From contig NZ_CP010271.1 of NCBI RefSeq assembly GCF_001456355.1, positions 3,782,001 through 3,846,000 of the forward strand: a DNA stretch of 64,000 bases. The letters run 5' to 3'. Shown here piece by piece: positions 9,468 to 19,267 of this stretch (positions are counted from its first letter, which is position 1; every line of letters begins with the position of its first letter). The position numbers and the translations under genes were made by a program. Source of the stretch: Mycobacteroides saopaulense. GTDB lineage: Bacteria > Actinomycetota > Actinomycetes > Mycobacteriales > Mycobacteriaceae. The notes under the pieces are model-generated. The model ran no database searches. It saw nothing but the letters and a program-made list of their open reading frames with translations, and was not told the origin of the DNA.

Positions 9468-10321
9468 AGGGCAGCCCCGACCTGCCGGTCGATACGGCCG
9501 TCATACTCACTGCGGGCTAGACGATCCACGGGCCCAACCGTTCTGTCGGCGTTCACGACTCTTCGACCGAGCAGCCATAGCCACTCCGGGACCAAATGCT
9601 GCAGGCGAAGCGCCAGGACGGTGCCCCGTGGCGAACCCACCACCGCGGGCCTACGCCGTAAGGTTGCTACCGCATCGCGTGCCACCCATCCCGGCGGAAT
9701 GATCCCCAGCTTCTCCCACCATTTGAACGGGATGCCGTCCACCAGTTGCGTGCGCACCGCCGACGGCATCACGGTCGAGATCGTCACGCCCGTGCCCACG
9801 AGCTCCTCGCGGGCGCTGCGCGCGAATCCGGTAGCGGCATGCTTCGAGGCGACATAACTCGCCAGACCGGGCGAGTGGATGGCACCGGCTGCCGACGTCA
9901 CGTTGATGAAATGCCCTCTCCCCCGGGCGATCATCCGCGGCGCGAGCACCTGGAAAGAGATGTAGTGGCTCCAGAAATTGACCCGCATCGTCGCCTCGGC
10001 CACCCCACGAGGCTCTTCCAGCAGCGGGCCCACGGGCATGATTCCCGCGTTGTTCACCACGATGTCGATGGGACCGACGGACTCCTCGACTTCGGACACG
10101 ACCCGCGCATACTCGTCGAGTTCGGTCACGTCCAGCACGAAACCTCGCGCTCCCGAACCGACCTCACGTGCGGCTTCGACGGCCGCATTGCCGTCTAGGT
10201 CGGCAATGACCACCCGAGCTCCCATCCGTGCGAGTCGGTGGGCGATGGAAAGTCCGATTCCCCGGGCTCCGCCCGTCACCAAGGCGACGGCGCCCTGCGT
10301 CTGAATCTCCGTGAACTTCAT
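9464..10321 (-). CDS. Short-chain dehydrogenase/reductase
   Basis: A 285-residue classical SDR. The nucleotide motif TGGARGIG sits at about residues 16-23, NNAG near 92, and the catalytic YxxxK as YVASK near 160 with an upstream Ser in NVTSAAG. The ATG at 10321 was chosen because it overlaps the esterase stop and puts the Rossmann motif at the usual distance. A C-terminal extension of about 40 residues resembles the SadH-like SDRs of mymA-type loci. It probably interconverts an alcohol and a ketone feeding the flavin monooxygenases. Confidence 0.85.
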   Translation of the reverse strand: MKFTEIQTQGAVALVTGGARGIGLSIAHRLARMGARVVIADLDGNAAVEAAREVGSGARGFVLDVTELDEYARVVSEVEESVGPIDIVVNNAGIMPVGPLLEEPRGVAEATMRVNFWSHYISFQVLAPRMIARGRGHFINVTSAAGAIHSPGLASYVASKHAATGFARSAREELVGTGVTISTVMPSAVRTQLVDGIPFKWWEKLGIIPPGWVARDAVATLRRRPAVVGSPRGTVLALRLQHLVPEWLWLLGRRVVNADRTVGPVDRLARSEYDGRIDRQVGAAL

Positions 10322-11319
10322 GCCGCCGGCTGCCCAACATGCGCCCGGATGAAGTCCGCGATCTCCCCAACGGCAGCCCTCGCATCCACGAGTACATCCG
10401 CGGCGACCTGAAAGACGTGCACCTGATTCCTCCATATCTGCAGTTCGACGGGCACCCCGGCCTCGGCCAGCCGGGCTGCAGCGAATTCGGCGTCGGGGCG
10501 CAGGATCTCGTCACTGCCCACCTGAAGAAGCGTCGGCGGTAGGCAGGCCAGAGTGGCGCGGTTGCCCTCCACGAAACTGTCCAGAACCGCGAGTTCTGCC
10601 GGGTCTGTCTCGGCGCAGAGCATGAGGCGTTCCATCGCGATCAACGCCGCCTCCGGGAACAGCGGGTCGTCGGATTGGGCGGCCAATACCAGCTTGCCGG
10701 CCGGGTCCCGTTGGACCAGAGGCGAAATGCACACCAGTGCGCCCGACGAACCGTAGCCACGACGCTGCGCGATCAGACTCGTGATCAGGGCAAGGAAGCC
10801 GCCGGCGGAATCCCCGGCGATCGCGATCTGCGAGGGTTGGTACCCCATGTCGATGAGCAACCGGAATCCGTCGAGGGCATCCTCAACGGCCGCCGAAACC
10901 GGGTGTCCCGGCAGCTTGCGATAGTTGACGGCAAGAGACGTGACACCGGCGGTCATGACGATGCGTGAGACCAGCCTGCGGTGTGAATTCAGGCCTCCGA
11001 CGACGAACGCGCCGCCGTGCAGGTAGAGCACGGCGCCATGTGACGGGCCGTTGCCCGGCGACATGAGCTCTGCCTGACAGTGGGTGAGCCGCACGCGTCT
11101 GCGGCGCACTCCCCGAACGGGTCTGAGTACGACGGCCACAAGATCCACGACTCGATACGGCCATGGCAAATGTGGATACCGCGCCCATAGCGCAATCACC
11201 GGATAGGCGACGAGGCGGATCGCGACCCGCCCCAATCGCAGCAGAACCGTCAGCGACCCTCGCTCGGAGCGGGTGAGTTCCACACGCTCCTGATGCAGCG
11301 GCACCACATTGGCCGTCAT
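10318..11319 (-). CDS. Alpha/beta hydrolase, HSL/LipR-type esterase
   Basis: A 333-residue esterase of the hormone-sensitive-lipase family. HGGAFVVGG (about residues 99-107) forms the oxyanion hole, GDSAGG (about 168-173) carries the nucleophile Ser, and the Asp and His are likely those in SDEILRPDAE and QVHVFQ near the C-terminus. It is the first gene of the overlapping run that continues into the SDR and FMOs, so esters made by the monooxygenases are plausible substrates. LipR of the mymA operon is the closest functional parallel that I can name. Confidence 0.85.
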   Translation of the reverse strand: MTANVVPLHQERVELTRSERGSLTVLLRLGRVAIRLVAYPVIALWARYPHLPWPYRVVDLVAVVLRPVRGVRRRRVRLTHCQAELMSPGNGPSHGAVLYLHGGAFVVGGLNSHRRLVSRIVMTAGVTSLAVNYRKLPGHPVSAAVEDALDGFRLLIDMGYQPSQIAIAGDSAGGFLALITSLIAQRRGYGSSGALVCISPLVQRDPAGKLVLAAQSDDPLFPEAALIAMERLMLCAETDPAELAVLDSFVEGNRATLACLPPTLLQVGSDEILRPDAEFAAARLAEAGVPVELQIWRNQVHVFQVAADVLVDARAAVGEIADFIRAHVGQPAA

Positions 11320-11402
11320 CGGCGCTCCTCGGTGATCTCGAGCACGGGCAGTTGTTTAACAGACTGACATGCCATTCACAAAAATACAAGACGGCATTCC
11401 CG

Positions 11403-11419
11403 AGCACACCGAGTGTGCT
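11403..11419 (-). terminator. Hairpin after the ABC1 kinase gene
   Basis: A perfect 7-base inverted repeat (AGCACAC-CGA-GTGTGCT) begins 2 bases beyond the kinase stop codon. No immediate T-run follows, though a TTTTT lies about 20 bases further along the minus strand. It probably ends or weakens kinase transcription before the esterase operon. Confidence 0.5.
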
Positions 11420-11420
11420 G

Positions 11421-12770
11421 TTATCGCTGTTGAGCCCAGCTTTCTACGTCCGCACCCATAGCGGTCGCGGTCTCGGCCAGGCCGAGATACTCGCGCGCAA
11501 TCGCCGACCAGGGTGCCTCGGCACCGAGCTTGCCGAGCAATGCGGCCACGCACATCTCCGTGCGCCGCGCCATCGCGTGCGTCTCCACCAAGCGCTGGTT
11601 CCGAATGCCTTCATAGAACTTGGAGGAGGGCAGCACGGCGTCGGCGACCGAACGCCTGGCGATATCCGGGGTCATCCGCACGCTTCCGTCCGCCAGATGC
11701 CAGCTACTGACCGCGCGGATGTATTCGGTGGCGGCGCTGCGCTCCATGGCGTCTGGATCTGCCAGGAATCCTGCCGCCACGGCGAGTTCGAATGCCGCGT
11801 CGTCATCTCCGGAGAGCAACGCACGAAACACCTTGCGCTGCACCTCCGCATCCTCGGGGTCCATATCCATGCACAGCCCGAAGTCGACGAAACCGACCCG
11901 ACCGTCGGGAAGCAGCATGATGTTGCCGGGATGAGGATCGGCGCAGAAGAAGCCAGTTCGGTACATCTCCCCGCAATAGAAGCGGTAGATCGCCTCCCCC
12001 ACCCGGTCGCGTACCGGCTGGTCCTGGCCGGCCAGCGCGTCGAAGGGCACACCGTCGAGGTACTCGGTGACCAGGACGTGTTCGGTACACAGTTCTGAAA
12101 TCGGTTCCGGAATGCGGAAGGCCGGATGCCCCCGGAACACACCGAAGATCCGCTGGTGATGCGCCAACTCGGTGCGATAATCCACTTCCTTGATCATCTG
12201 CCGCTGCACCTCCGCGACGATGGCCTGAGTATTGCTGGCCGGCATCTTCTTCGCCGCCAGCCTGGTGACCAGCTGCAGATTCTTCAGATCCGCGCGAACC
12301 TTGGACGCGATGTCTGGGTACTGGATCTTGACCGCGACCATCCGCCCGTCGTCCAAACGGCCCCGGTACACCTGTCCGATCGAGGCCGAGGCGATGGCAC
12401 CGGCATCGATGCTGACAATCCGGGCCCTCAGGTCGCCCAGCTCGCGCTCCAACGAGGCATGCATCGTCTCGTCGGGAACCCTTGGGGCATTGTCGAATAG
12501 GGGTGCCAGCCGTGCGGTGAACTCATCCCTGGCCGATGCGGACGTGATGCCCACGTCCACGACCGACAACAGCTGCCCCAGCTTCTGCGCGGCACCCTTC
12601 ATCGAGCCTGCGACGGCAACCAGATCGTCGGCGAACCGCAGAATATCGGCGTCCCGCCGCGCGGCCACATCCGCGGAGATCGGCTTTATCGCCGTTGTTA
12701 TCGCCGAACGTACGGCGTGACCGGCGACAACCTTTCCCAGCGCTGCCGCCCTCTTGGCGCGCAGCGGCAC
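11421..12770 (-). CDS. ABC1/UbiB-family atypical kinase
   Basis: A 449-residue ABC1 (AarF/UbiB) family protein. Features seen are the family KxGQ signature as KLGQ (about residues 62-65), a nucleotide-loop Lys in VAVKIQYPD, the catalytic HPGN (CADPHPGN, about 280) and DFG (VDFGLC, about 296). UbiB relatives are ATPases that aid extraction of hydrophobic quinone or lipid precursors from membranes. No transmembrane segment is evident. Its position between the double-TetR regulator and the esterase-FMO genes suggests a helper role in handling the same lipophilic substrate, which is inference. Confidence 0.8.
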   Translation of the reverse strand: MPLRAKRAAALGKVVAGHAVRSAITTAIKPISADVAARRDADILRFADDLVAVAGSMKGAAQKLGQLLSVVDVGITSASARDEFTARLAPLFDNAPRVPDETMHASLERELGDLRARIVSIDAGAIASASIGQVYRGRLDDGRMVAVKIQYPDIASKVRADLKNLQLVTRLAAKKMPASNTQAIVAEVQRQMIKEVDYRTELAHHQRIFGVFRGHPAFRIPEPISELCTEHVLVTEYLDGVPFDALAGQDQPVRDRVGEAIYRFYCGEMYRTGFFCADPHPGNIMLLPDGRVGFVDFGLCMDMDPEDAEVQRKVFRALLSGDDDAAFELAVAAGFLADPDAMERSAATEYIRAVSSWHLADGSVRMTPDIARRSVADAVLPSSKFYEGIRNQRLVETHAMARRTEMCVAALLGKLGAEAPWSAIAREYLGLAETATAMGADVESWAQQR

Positions 12771-12843
12771 ACCCGCTCGAGTTGCGTTGACCTCGTTGTC
12801 AACTGGTTCGCCGATGGGAGTACTCCTTCGTTCCCGCGCTGAT

Positions 12844-14172
12844 CTAGGACGCTGGGTTCAGACCATAGAGCAAAAACTGCGTGATGGCTCGGGCGTACTC
12901 GTCGATGCTGTCCGTCCGCCCGTCGTCATCGACGATCAGCGTGACGCCGCCGACCAGCAAGGACACAAAGGCCTGGCCCAGGAACTCGGTATCGATCGAC
13001 GGGTCGATCCTGTCGGCACCGATCATCGAATACACGGTCTGCTCACTGCGCACCGACGCGAAGCGGAAGAACTGAATAATCGACTGCAACGCCTCCGGAT
13101 CCACCCCGGCAGCCTCTGTGCACACGAAGATCAGCGCCGGCAACCGGGCGGCCACCGCCTCCAGCGCGTTTCGGAATCCTTGCGCAAGAGCGTGTTCGAT
13201 GGCCTGAGGCGCATCGAGACGGCCGACTGGTCGAGACAGGACCGGTTCCATCGCCGAGAATTCGCGGACCATCAACGCATCGAGTAGGTCGCGCTTGTTC
13301 TGGTAGTAGTTGTAGAACGTGCCATGGCTGACACCGAGCCGCTCGACGATCTCATTCACGCCGACGGCGTGATAGCCGTCGGACAGGAAGCAATCGAGCG
13401 CGGCGTCGAGAAGTTCGTTACGACGGTCGGCGGCAACCGGCACCGGAACATGCATGGAGTCAACGATTTCCACCGCGGCGCTGTCCGCGCCGGAGTGCGC
13501 GATGACGCCGTCGCGCAAAATGCCCTTCTCCGCGATCAGCGAGGCTGTACTCACGAAACGCTCTCGGGTACTGGGATTGTCGTGCCGACTCTGGGCCAGC
13601 AGAAAGCCGGGCAGCACCAACGACGGCAAGAGTCTGCCCAACAGGGCCTGGTTCTGCGCGTCCCCCACCAGCCAACCTGCCCGGCGGCCGCTGTCCAAAC
13701 CTCGCTGCACGTACGAGTCGAGCATCGACTGAATGCCGACGACTCGCTGCTTGAGTTCCTTGTCGGCGGCGGCCGACTGGACGGTCAGCAGCTTCAGCAG
13801 CGCGGGCTCCTGGTCCACCAGCGCATAGAGGCGGCGGCCGCCCTCCATGATGATGTCGTTTCGTTCTTCGATACCGGCCGTCCCACCGACGACATCGAGA
13901 AAATCGTCGAGCGCCAGCGTGTCGACGAGCCGCTCCACGCCGTAGTCGAAAACCAGATCCAAAACCTCGCGCTTGCTGTCCACGTATCGGTAGACGGTGC
14001 CCTGCCCCATACCCGCCCGGTTGGCGATGTCGGACATGCTGGTCTGTTCGTAGCCGTTTTCGGTGAATGCCGCGAAGGCCGCGTCGACGATCTGCTGACG
14101 CCGTTTGTCGGCCAATCCGGACACCGGGGGCCGTCCTCGACGAGGGGGCTCCTGCGCCACTAGCTGCTCCAT
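12844..14172 (-). CDS. Double TetR-family regulator (two fused TetR units)
   Basis: A 442-residue protein with two complete TetR modules in tandem. The first DNA-binding domain spans about residues 20-70 (QQIVDAAFAAF, then GMGQGTVYRYVDSK) and is followed by a ligand domain; the second begins near residue 240 (LLDAALDCFLSDG, then GVSHGTFYNYYQNK) with its own ligand domain. Most TetR proteins are about 200 residues, so this is an end-to-end duplication. Such a chain could occupy two half-sites alone. It lies just upstream of the ABC1 kinase and the oxidative operon on the same strand, and is the best candidate for their repressor. Confidence 0.85.
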   Translation of the reverse strand: MEQLVAQEPPRRGRPPVSGLADKRRQQIVDAAFAAFTENGYEQTSMSDIANRAGMGQGTVYRYVDSKREVLDLVFDYGVERLVDTLALDDFLDVVGGTAGIEERNDIIMEGGRRLYALVDQEPALLKLLTVQSAAADKELKQRVVGIQSMLDSYVQRGLDSGRRAGWLVGDAQNQALLGRLLPSLVLPGFLLAQSRHDNPSTRERFVSTASLIAEKGILRDGVIAHSGADSAAVEIVDSMHVPVPVAADRRNELLDAALDCFLSDGYHAVGVNEIVERLGVSHGTFYNYYQNKRDLLDALMVREFSAMEPVLSRPVGRLDAPQAIEHALAQGFRNALEAVAARLPALIFVCTEAAGVDPEALQSIIQFFRFASVRSEQTVYSMIGADRIDPSIDTEFLGQAFVSLLVGGVTLIVDDDGRTDSIDEYARAITQFLLYGLNPAS

Positions 14173-14274
14173 CGACGTTTCTGACCGAACGGACCGGACA
14201 CGCCCGCGGATGCGCGCGTTTCACATTGCCGTCCGAGTGTAAACGCCCGCGCTAGCGCACCTGTGCGATCGGAC

Positions 14275-14961
14275 TCAGCCTTCCAGTTTGTAACCGAGGC
14301 CGCGCACCGTGACCAGGTGCACCGGGTTGGCGGGATCGGACTCGATCTTGGACCGCAACCGCTTGACGTGCACATCGAGGGTCTTGGTGTCACCCACGTA
14401 GTCAGCACCCCAGACCCGGTCGATCAACTGGCCGCGGGTCAGCACCCGTCCACTGTTGCGGATCAAGTATTCGAGGAGGTCGAACTCCTTGAGCGGCAGG
14501 GTGATCGCCTCCCCGTTCACCGATACCGTGTGCCGGTCCACATCCATGCGCACCGGCCCGGCCTCCAGCACTCCGTCACCGGCGGCAGTCTCTTCGGAAT
14601 CCGAGCCGCGGCGCAACACCGCGCGGATGCGGGCGATGAGCTCACGTGCCGAGTACGGCTTGGTCACGTAGTCGTCGGCACCCAGCTCCAGACCGACGAC
14701 CTTGTCGATCTCGCTGTCGCGTGCGGTCACCATGATCACCGGAACGCTGGACTTGGCGCGCAGCTGCTTACAGACGTCGGTACCGCTCATACCGGGCAGC
14801 ATGAGGTCCAACAGCACGATGTCGGCGCCCGCGCGCTCGAACTCGGCGAGCGCCGAGGGGCCATCGTTCACGATGGTCGCCTCGAAACCCTCCTTACGCA
14901 GCAGGAAGGCCAGCGGATCGGCCAGCGAGTCTTCGTCCTCAACAATCAAGACACTGGTCAT
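14275..14961 (-). CDS. regX3: Response regulator RegX3
   Basis: A 228-residue OmpR/PhoB-type regulator. The receiver has an acidic pair near the N-terminus (VEDED), the phosphoacceptor Asp in LLDLMLPG (about residue 53) and the conserved Lys in [13 protein letters not shown]; a winged-helix domain with VRGLGYKLE occupies the C-terminus. With SenX3 it controls the phosphate-starvation response and pst genes in mycobacteria. The ATG overlaps the senX3 stop (ATGA), unlike M. tuberculosis, where repeats separate the two genes. Gene order next to gpm1 supports the assignment. Confidence 0.95.
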   Translation of the reverse strand: MTSVLIVEDEDSLADPLAFLLRKEGFEATIVNDGPSALAEFERAGADIVLLDLMLPGMSGTDVCKQLRAKSSVPVIMVTARDSEIDKVVGLELGADDYVTKPYSARELIARIRAVLRRGSDSEETAAGDGVLEAGPVRMDVDRHTVSVNGEAITLPLKEFDLLEYLIRNSGRVLTRGQLIDRVWGADYVGDTKTLDVHVKRLRSKIESDPANPVHLVTVRGLGYKLEG

Positions 14962-16268
14962 CGACGTACATGTTCCTCTCGTGTAGTCGCTTTGTGCTCT
15001 TCGCGTAAGCGGCTGGGGGGTACTTGCGGTGGGACTTGGTTGGCCGCTTCTTTGCGGTGTGCGGTGTGGTCGGCCGGCGAGTCTGCATCGGTGCCGTCAT
15101 CGACATCGACATCGGCGTCGTCTTCGTACACGGGCAGGGATAGCGTGAAAGTCGACCCGGTGCCCGGCTGGCTCCACAGCTTGATGACGCCATTGTGGTT
15201 GGCCGCCACGTGCTTGACGATCGCCAGTCCCAGCCCGGTGCCGCCGGTGTCACGAGAGCGCGCCTTGTCTACCCGGAAAAACCGCTCGAAGACGCGCTCC
15301 TGATGTTCTTTGGCGATCCCGATGCCGCGATCGGTGACCGCGATCTCGATCGTGTCGCCGCGACGGCGGCGGCTGATCGACACCGGCGATCCCTGCGGGG
15401 AGTACGCGATCGCGTTGGCCACCAGATTGCTGATCGCGGTGATGAGCAACGTGGGGTCGCCGCGTACCTCGAAACCGCTGGGCGCGTCGGTGGTGACCGC
15501 GATATCGGCGTTCTCCGCGGCCACCTTGGACCGGGTCAGCGCCTCGGATACCACGAAATCGACGTCCACGACCTCCAGGTCGGGCAGCTTTTCGGCGCCC
15601 TGCAGCCGTGAGAGCGCGATGAGTTCGGTGACCATGTTGCCCAGGCGGCGCGACTCCGCAAGCACCTGCTCGCCGAAATGTCGCACCGTCTCGGGGTCGT
15701 CGGAGGATTCCAGCAGCGCCTCGGCGAGCACACCCATCGCACCGACGGGGGTCTTGAGTTCATGGCTTACGTTGGCCACGAAATCGCGGCGGGTGGCCTC
15801 CATGCGGACGTGCTCGGAGTCGTCGTCGACGTAGATGACCACCCAGCGCGTGTCGGCGTCGGACAGCCGGCGCACGTGCCCGCGCAGAGAGAACCCCACA
15901 CGGCCCGGTGCCTTCGGCTTGGTGGTCAGGTCCACTTCTACGTCCTCACCGGAGACCAGGGTCCGTTGCGCGGCGTTCCACGCCTGCTCGTCGAGCTGAC
16001 GGTCGCGCACCAAGCCGAGTTCTCGCGCGCGGGCGTTGACCAAGACCACATCCTGATGCTTGTCGACGACCACGATTCCGGTCGGTGAAATGGCGACGAT
16101 GCGCTCCAACATCTGCGAGACGGTCAGGCCGCTCTGGGCTACCTGCGAGCCCTTCCGGGTGTTTCCGTGGGCCGATGGGCGACGCGCGTACCACACGCCC
16201 AGCGCCGCGCCCACAGCAAGCGCCGCGAGCGCAGCGGTCGCGACGAGAAGGGCCGATGCGGCGGTCAC
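14958..16268 (-). CDS. senX3: Sensor histidine kinase SenX3
   Basis: A 436-residue membrane kinase beginning at a GTG. An N-terminal hydrophobic segment (about residues 4-26) is followed by a PAS-like domain, the H-box [12 protein letters not shown] near residue 170, and N, G1, F and G2 boxes of the ATPase domain ([32 protein letters not shown]). After the kinase core there is an acidic then basic disordered tail of about 55 residues. It phosphorylates RegX3 in response to phosphate. The upstream region carries GTTCACC-type repeats that may allow autoregulation. Confidence 0.95.
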   Translation of the reverse strand: MTAASALLVATAALAALAVGAALGVWYARRPSAHGNTRKGSQVAQSGLTVSQMLERIVAISPTGIVVVDKHQDVVLVNARARELGLVRDRQLDEQAWNAAQRTLVSGEDVEVDLTTKPKAPGRVGFSLRGHVRRLSDADTRWVVIYVDDDSEHVRMEATRRDFVANVSHELKTPVGAMGVLAEALLESSDDPETVRHFGEQVLAESRRLGNMVTELIALSRLQGAEKLPDLEVVDVDFVVSEALTRSKVAAENADIAVTTDAPSGFEVRGDPTLLITAISNLVANAIAYSPQGSPVSISRRRRGDTIEIAVTDRGIGIAKEHQERVFERFFRVDKARSRDTGGTGLGLAIVKHVAANHNGVIKLWSQPGTGSTFTLSLPVYEDDADVDVDDGTDADSPADHTAHRKEAANQVPPQVPPSRLREEHKATTREEHVRR

Positions 16269-16361
16269 GCGAAAAGCGTACGCATTCGGTGAACGTCACC
16301 CCAGCAGCGTGCGGCCAAATGCCGAGCAAGTCACATATTCCGGCACAGGTGTTAGGCGTGA

Positions 16362-16379
16362 GTTCACCGAATATTCGCC
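16362..16379. promoter_or_regulatory. PHO-box-like direct repeat upstream of senX3
   Basis: GTTCACC, 4 bases, ATTCGCC: two 7-mers in direct repeat at an 11-base period, the layout used by PhoB/RegX3-type regulators. A further GTTCACC on the other strand lies at 16288-16294, near the senX3 start. Together they suggest RegX3 autoregulation; binding is inferred. Confidence 0.45.
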
Positions 16380-16418
16380 GATTGGCGATCTTCCGGTGGC
16401 GCCAGGCTCACAGTGGGG

Positions 16419-17189
16419 TTATTTCGCACCCTGGTTGGCTACTGCCGCCGCTCCCGCGGCGGCAGCCTCCGGGTCCAGGTAGACCCCCCCGGCGGTGATC
16501 GGCTTGAGGTTCTCGTCGAGGTCGTACCGCAACGGAATGCCGGTGGGGATGTTGAGGCCGACGATCTCCTCGTCGGAGATGCCGTCGAGGTACTTCACCA
16601 GGGCACGCAGCGAATTGCCATGAGCGGCAACGAGAACTGTCTTGCCCGCGCGCAGTTCGGGAACAATGGCCTCTTCGTAGTACGGCACGAACCGAGCCAC
16701 CACGTCGGCCAGACATTCGGTGAGCGGTCCCCCGTCGATATCGGCGTAGCGAGGATCCTGATCCTGGCTGTAGTGGCTGCCCCGCTCGATGGGCGGCGGC
16801 GGAGTGTCATAGCTGCGGCGCCAGGCCATGAATTGGTCCTCGCCGTACTTGGCCTTGGTTTCCGCCTTATCCAGCCCCTGCAGCGCGCCGTAGTGACGCT
16901 CGTTGAGGCGCCAGTCCCGCACCACCGGGATCCACAGCCGGTCGGCCGTGTCGAGGGCCAGGTGCGCGGTGTTGATGGCGCGACGCAGCAGCGACGTAAA
17001 GAGAATATCCGGCAGGAGCCCCTGCTGAGCGAGCAACTCACCGCCCCGCTGTGCCTCTGACCTGCCCTTTTCGGTCAGGTCGACGTCAACCCAGCCGGTG
17101 AACAGGTTTTTGGCGTTCCACTGGCTCTCGCCGTGGCGCAGCAGGATCAGGGTGGCCCCGTTTGTCTGACTGGAGGTCTCGCCGCTCAT
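16419..17189 (-). CDS. gpm1: 2,3-bisphosphoglycerate-dependent phosphoglycerate mutase
   Basis: A 256-residue cofactor-dependent phosphoglycerate mutase, interconverting 3- and 2-phosphoglycerate in glycolysis. The catalytic His is in [10 protein letters not shown] (about residues 15-24), followed by [14 protein letters not shown]; the second His lies in [14 protein letters not shown], and the acid/base Glu in [14 protein letters not shown] 17189 gives the usual family length; the frame is open upstream but that extension has no resemblance. It sits beside senX3-regX3, the arrangement found throughout mycobacteria. Confidence 0.95.
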   Translation of the reverse strand: MSGETSSQTNGATLILLRHGESQWNAKNLFTGWVDVDLTEKGRSEAQRGGELLAQQGLLPDILFTSLLRRAINTAHLALDTADRLWIPVVRDWRLNERHYGALQGLDKAETKAKYGEDQFMAWRRSYDTPPPPIERGSHYSQDQDPRYADIDGGPLTECLADVVARFVPYYEEAIVPELRAGKTVLVAAHGNSLRALVKYLDGISDEEIVGLNIPTGIPLRYDLDENLKPITAGGVYLDPEAAAAGAAAVANQGAK

Positions 17190-17253
17190 GGGCGCCAGTC
17201 TCTCACGTGCATACCCCGGCGCACCCGACGTCCCACCGCCCGGTGGCCCGCCC

Positions 17254-17787
17254 TCACCCCAGTCCCCGGTTCGCCTCGGCGCTCCGCAGGTCCTGGACCA
17301 CAACGCGTGCATGCGTGACGAGTTCGTCCACGGAGTATCGGCACGCGACAGGATCACGCACCACGCCCACATCGACGCGCAGGACGTTGAGCGCGTTAGC
17401 GAGGTGCAGGGCCACCACCGCGCCCGACCACCGGGCCGTCGGCGGCCTCGGAACCTGCATCGCCGCGGCCAGCGTAATCACCTTCCGCGCGGCCGGGTCG
17501 TCGACGAGTGTGGGCGCCCGTGCTGCGGACAGTTCCTGGGCGACCATGTCCAAAAGGGCCTCTTCGGCGATGGCCGCTTCGAAGAACTGGATGTGCTGGA
17601 TGTAGACCACGTCGTCGCCTGACATATGCGCGCCGGTTGCGAAGAACGCGGCCGTGACCGCCCGGGCAGACAGGCCCGCGGTCACCACGCTGCCGATCGC
17701 AGCCGCCGCGATGTCGAGAACCTCGACATCATCGGTGAATCCCATCTGCTCGCGACCCCAACCAGATGTGTCGAAAAGTGACCTCAT
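17254..17787 (-). CDS. Protein of unknown function
   Basis: A 177-residue, mostly helical, Ala/Val-rich protein with no signal peptide. The ATG at 17787 is preceded by a strong ribosome-binding site (GGAGG, 8 bases upstream). I do not recognise the family. The acyltransferase gene lies 54 bases upstream on the same strand, so co-transcription is plausible. It sits at the joint where accessory genes have been added next to gpm1. Confidence 0.55.
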   Translation of the reverse strand: MRSLFDTSGWGREQMGFTDDVEVLDIAAAAIGSVVTAGLSARAVTAAFFATGAHMSGDDVVYIQHIQFFEAAIAEEALLDMVAQELSAARAPTLVDDPAARKVITLAAAMQVPRPPTARWSGAVVALHLANALNVLRVDVGVVRDPVACRYSVDELVTHARVVVQDLRSAEANRGLG

Positions 17788-17841
17788 TGCGGTACCTCCT
17801 ACCGTCGCGGAGACCTTTGGCCGTGGAATTTCTCGGTTAGG

Positions 17842-19167
17842 TCAATCGAAAACCGTTGCGGGAATCAACTTCTCGATCTCGAACTGCAGTATCTGCTCAA
17901 TCCTTCGGACGGCACCGCCGCCGGCGGTCAGTTTGGTGAAATCGATACTCAGGCGACCGTTGTAGCTGGTCACGAAGTAGATGCGACCCTCGACCATCGC
18001 CAGGCCCCGTGTCGCGATGAACGCGCTGACGGCGTGAAGTTCCACACCGCAACGAAAATCGTTGATGTCGACACCGTCCGGAGTGGTGAACTCCGAGACG
18101 CGACCCCAGTTGGTGATCTGGATGGCGGTGAAGGTCGGGACCAGGCCCCCCGCCGGAACCAGCAGGAAGTACCGCCTGGCCAGAGCTAGCGCCCGGCGCA
18201 CGTCACCGCTGCGGACGAACACAGTCTGATGGATGCGGGTGGTTTCCAGCCCATCGCGAATGTCCGCGATCACTTGGCGGGCAAGGTCGAGCACGTCGCT
18301 GCGGCGGTCGACGTCCAGAATCATCTCGGCGATGCCCAGCACATTGGTGCCGCCCGTGGGAGCGACCGGCGGATCGATCCGTCCGCGTAAGTTGACAAAG
18401 GACGAAATTGCCACGGACAGTCGATCTTTACCCGACATTTCCCGTTCGGCGAGCGCCAATGCCGCGCTGACGAGCCCGTTTAGGGTGATCCCGTGTGTGC
18501 GTCCGATCTCAAGCAGCCGGTCGGTCTGCTCCACCGATAGGTGAATGCGCGCTCGCTCGGCGCGACGTGGACGCAATGCGGACCAGATCGATTCGGGCCC
18601 CCGGTATGCAGGACGCAGATCCATCACCTGTCTGGATGCCGATTCTGCATAGCCACGCGCGCGCAGCAGCGTCTCCGAACTCGCCGGAATCGGATGTCCA
18701 GCCACGAGCTGCCGCCCGCGGTTACCGGACGTTCGCATCCGCTCGGTGTAGAGCGTCCAGAAGTCGTGGAAATATGCCAGGGCGGCATCGGCATCGGCGA
18801 TGGCATGGTGCAGAAGCAACGTCACACGGAATTTGTCGCCGGACCGACACACCCGCAGCGAGCAGACCTGCCCGATGGGCAATGCCGACTTACCGGCCAT
18901 CGGATAGTCCTCGATGTCGGCGGCACCGACATCGAGGAACACAGCCGCTGGGCGGCGACGAGGCGCGAATCGCAGTTCGAACCCGCGCCGTGACATGTGG
19001 ATCCTGCCGCCCAGCAGGGGGTACTTGTCGACCAGACCGGCGAGTGCATCCTCAAGTGCGGTCTCGTTCAGCACTCCCGTGCCGTAGCAGTGCTGGGCCA
19101 CGGTGGCGCCCGAGACGACGAACACTGACTCCGAAGGCGCCAAAACGCGCGGCGGCAGCTCGGGCAT
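17842..19167 (-). CDS. PapA-like acyltransferase (condensation-domain fold)
   Basis: A 441-residue protein with the condensation/PapA acyltransferase fold. The catalytic HHxxxD is seen as HHAIADAD near residue 130; a DFGW-like structural motif near the C-terminus is less clear (TNWGRVSEF). PapA proteins transfer acyl groups onto alcohols of envelope lipids such as trehalose esters or phthiocerols. The ATG at 19167 was chosen over an upstream ATG because AGGAG lies 5 bases before it. A 22-base inverted repeat sits 55-76 bases upstream of the start. The acceptor lipid is unknown. Confidence 0.7.
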   Translation of the reverse strand: MPELPPRVLAPSESVFVVSGATVAQHCYGTGVLNETALEDALAGLVDKYPLLGGRIHMSRRGFELRFAPRRRPAAVFLDVGAADIEDYPMAGKSALPIGQVCSLRVCRSGDKFRVTLLLHHAIADADAALAYFHDFWTLYTERMRTSGNRGRQLVAGHPIPASSETLLRARGYAESASRQVMDLRPAYRGPESIWSALRPRRAERARIHLSVEQTDRLLEIGRTHGITLNGLVSAALALAEREMSGKDRLSVAISSFVNLRGRIDPPVAPTGGTNVLGIAEMILDVDRRSDVLDLARQVIADIRDGLETTRIHQTVFVRSGDVRRALALARRYFLLVPAGGLVPTFTAIQITNWGRVSEFTTPDGVDINDFRCGVELHAVSAFIATRGLAMVEGRIYFVTSYNGRLSIDFTKLTAGGGAVRRIEQILQFEIEKLIPATVFD

Positions 19168-19221
19168 GAAGCTCCTTTGGGCGATAGACCACACATCGAG
19201 TACACAGTTATCGGTACCAAG

Positions 19222-19243
19222 AGTACGTGATACTACATGTACT
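19222..19243. promoter_or_regulatory. Palindromic operator upstream of the PapA-like gene
   Basis: AGTACGTG, 6 bases (ATACTA), CATGTACT: 8-base arms with one mismatch. Size and AT-containing centre fit a TetR-type operator. It lies between the FMO stop (19268) and the acyltransferase start (19167), so it probably controls the acyltransferase gene separately from the FMO operon. Confidence 0.5.
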
Positions 19244-19267
19244 AGATAGGCGGTTCACCGCCTTCGG

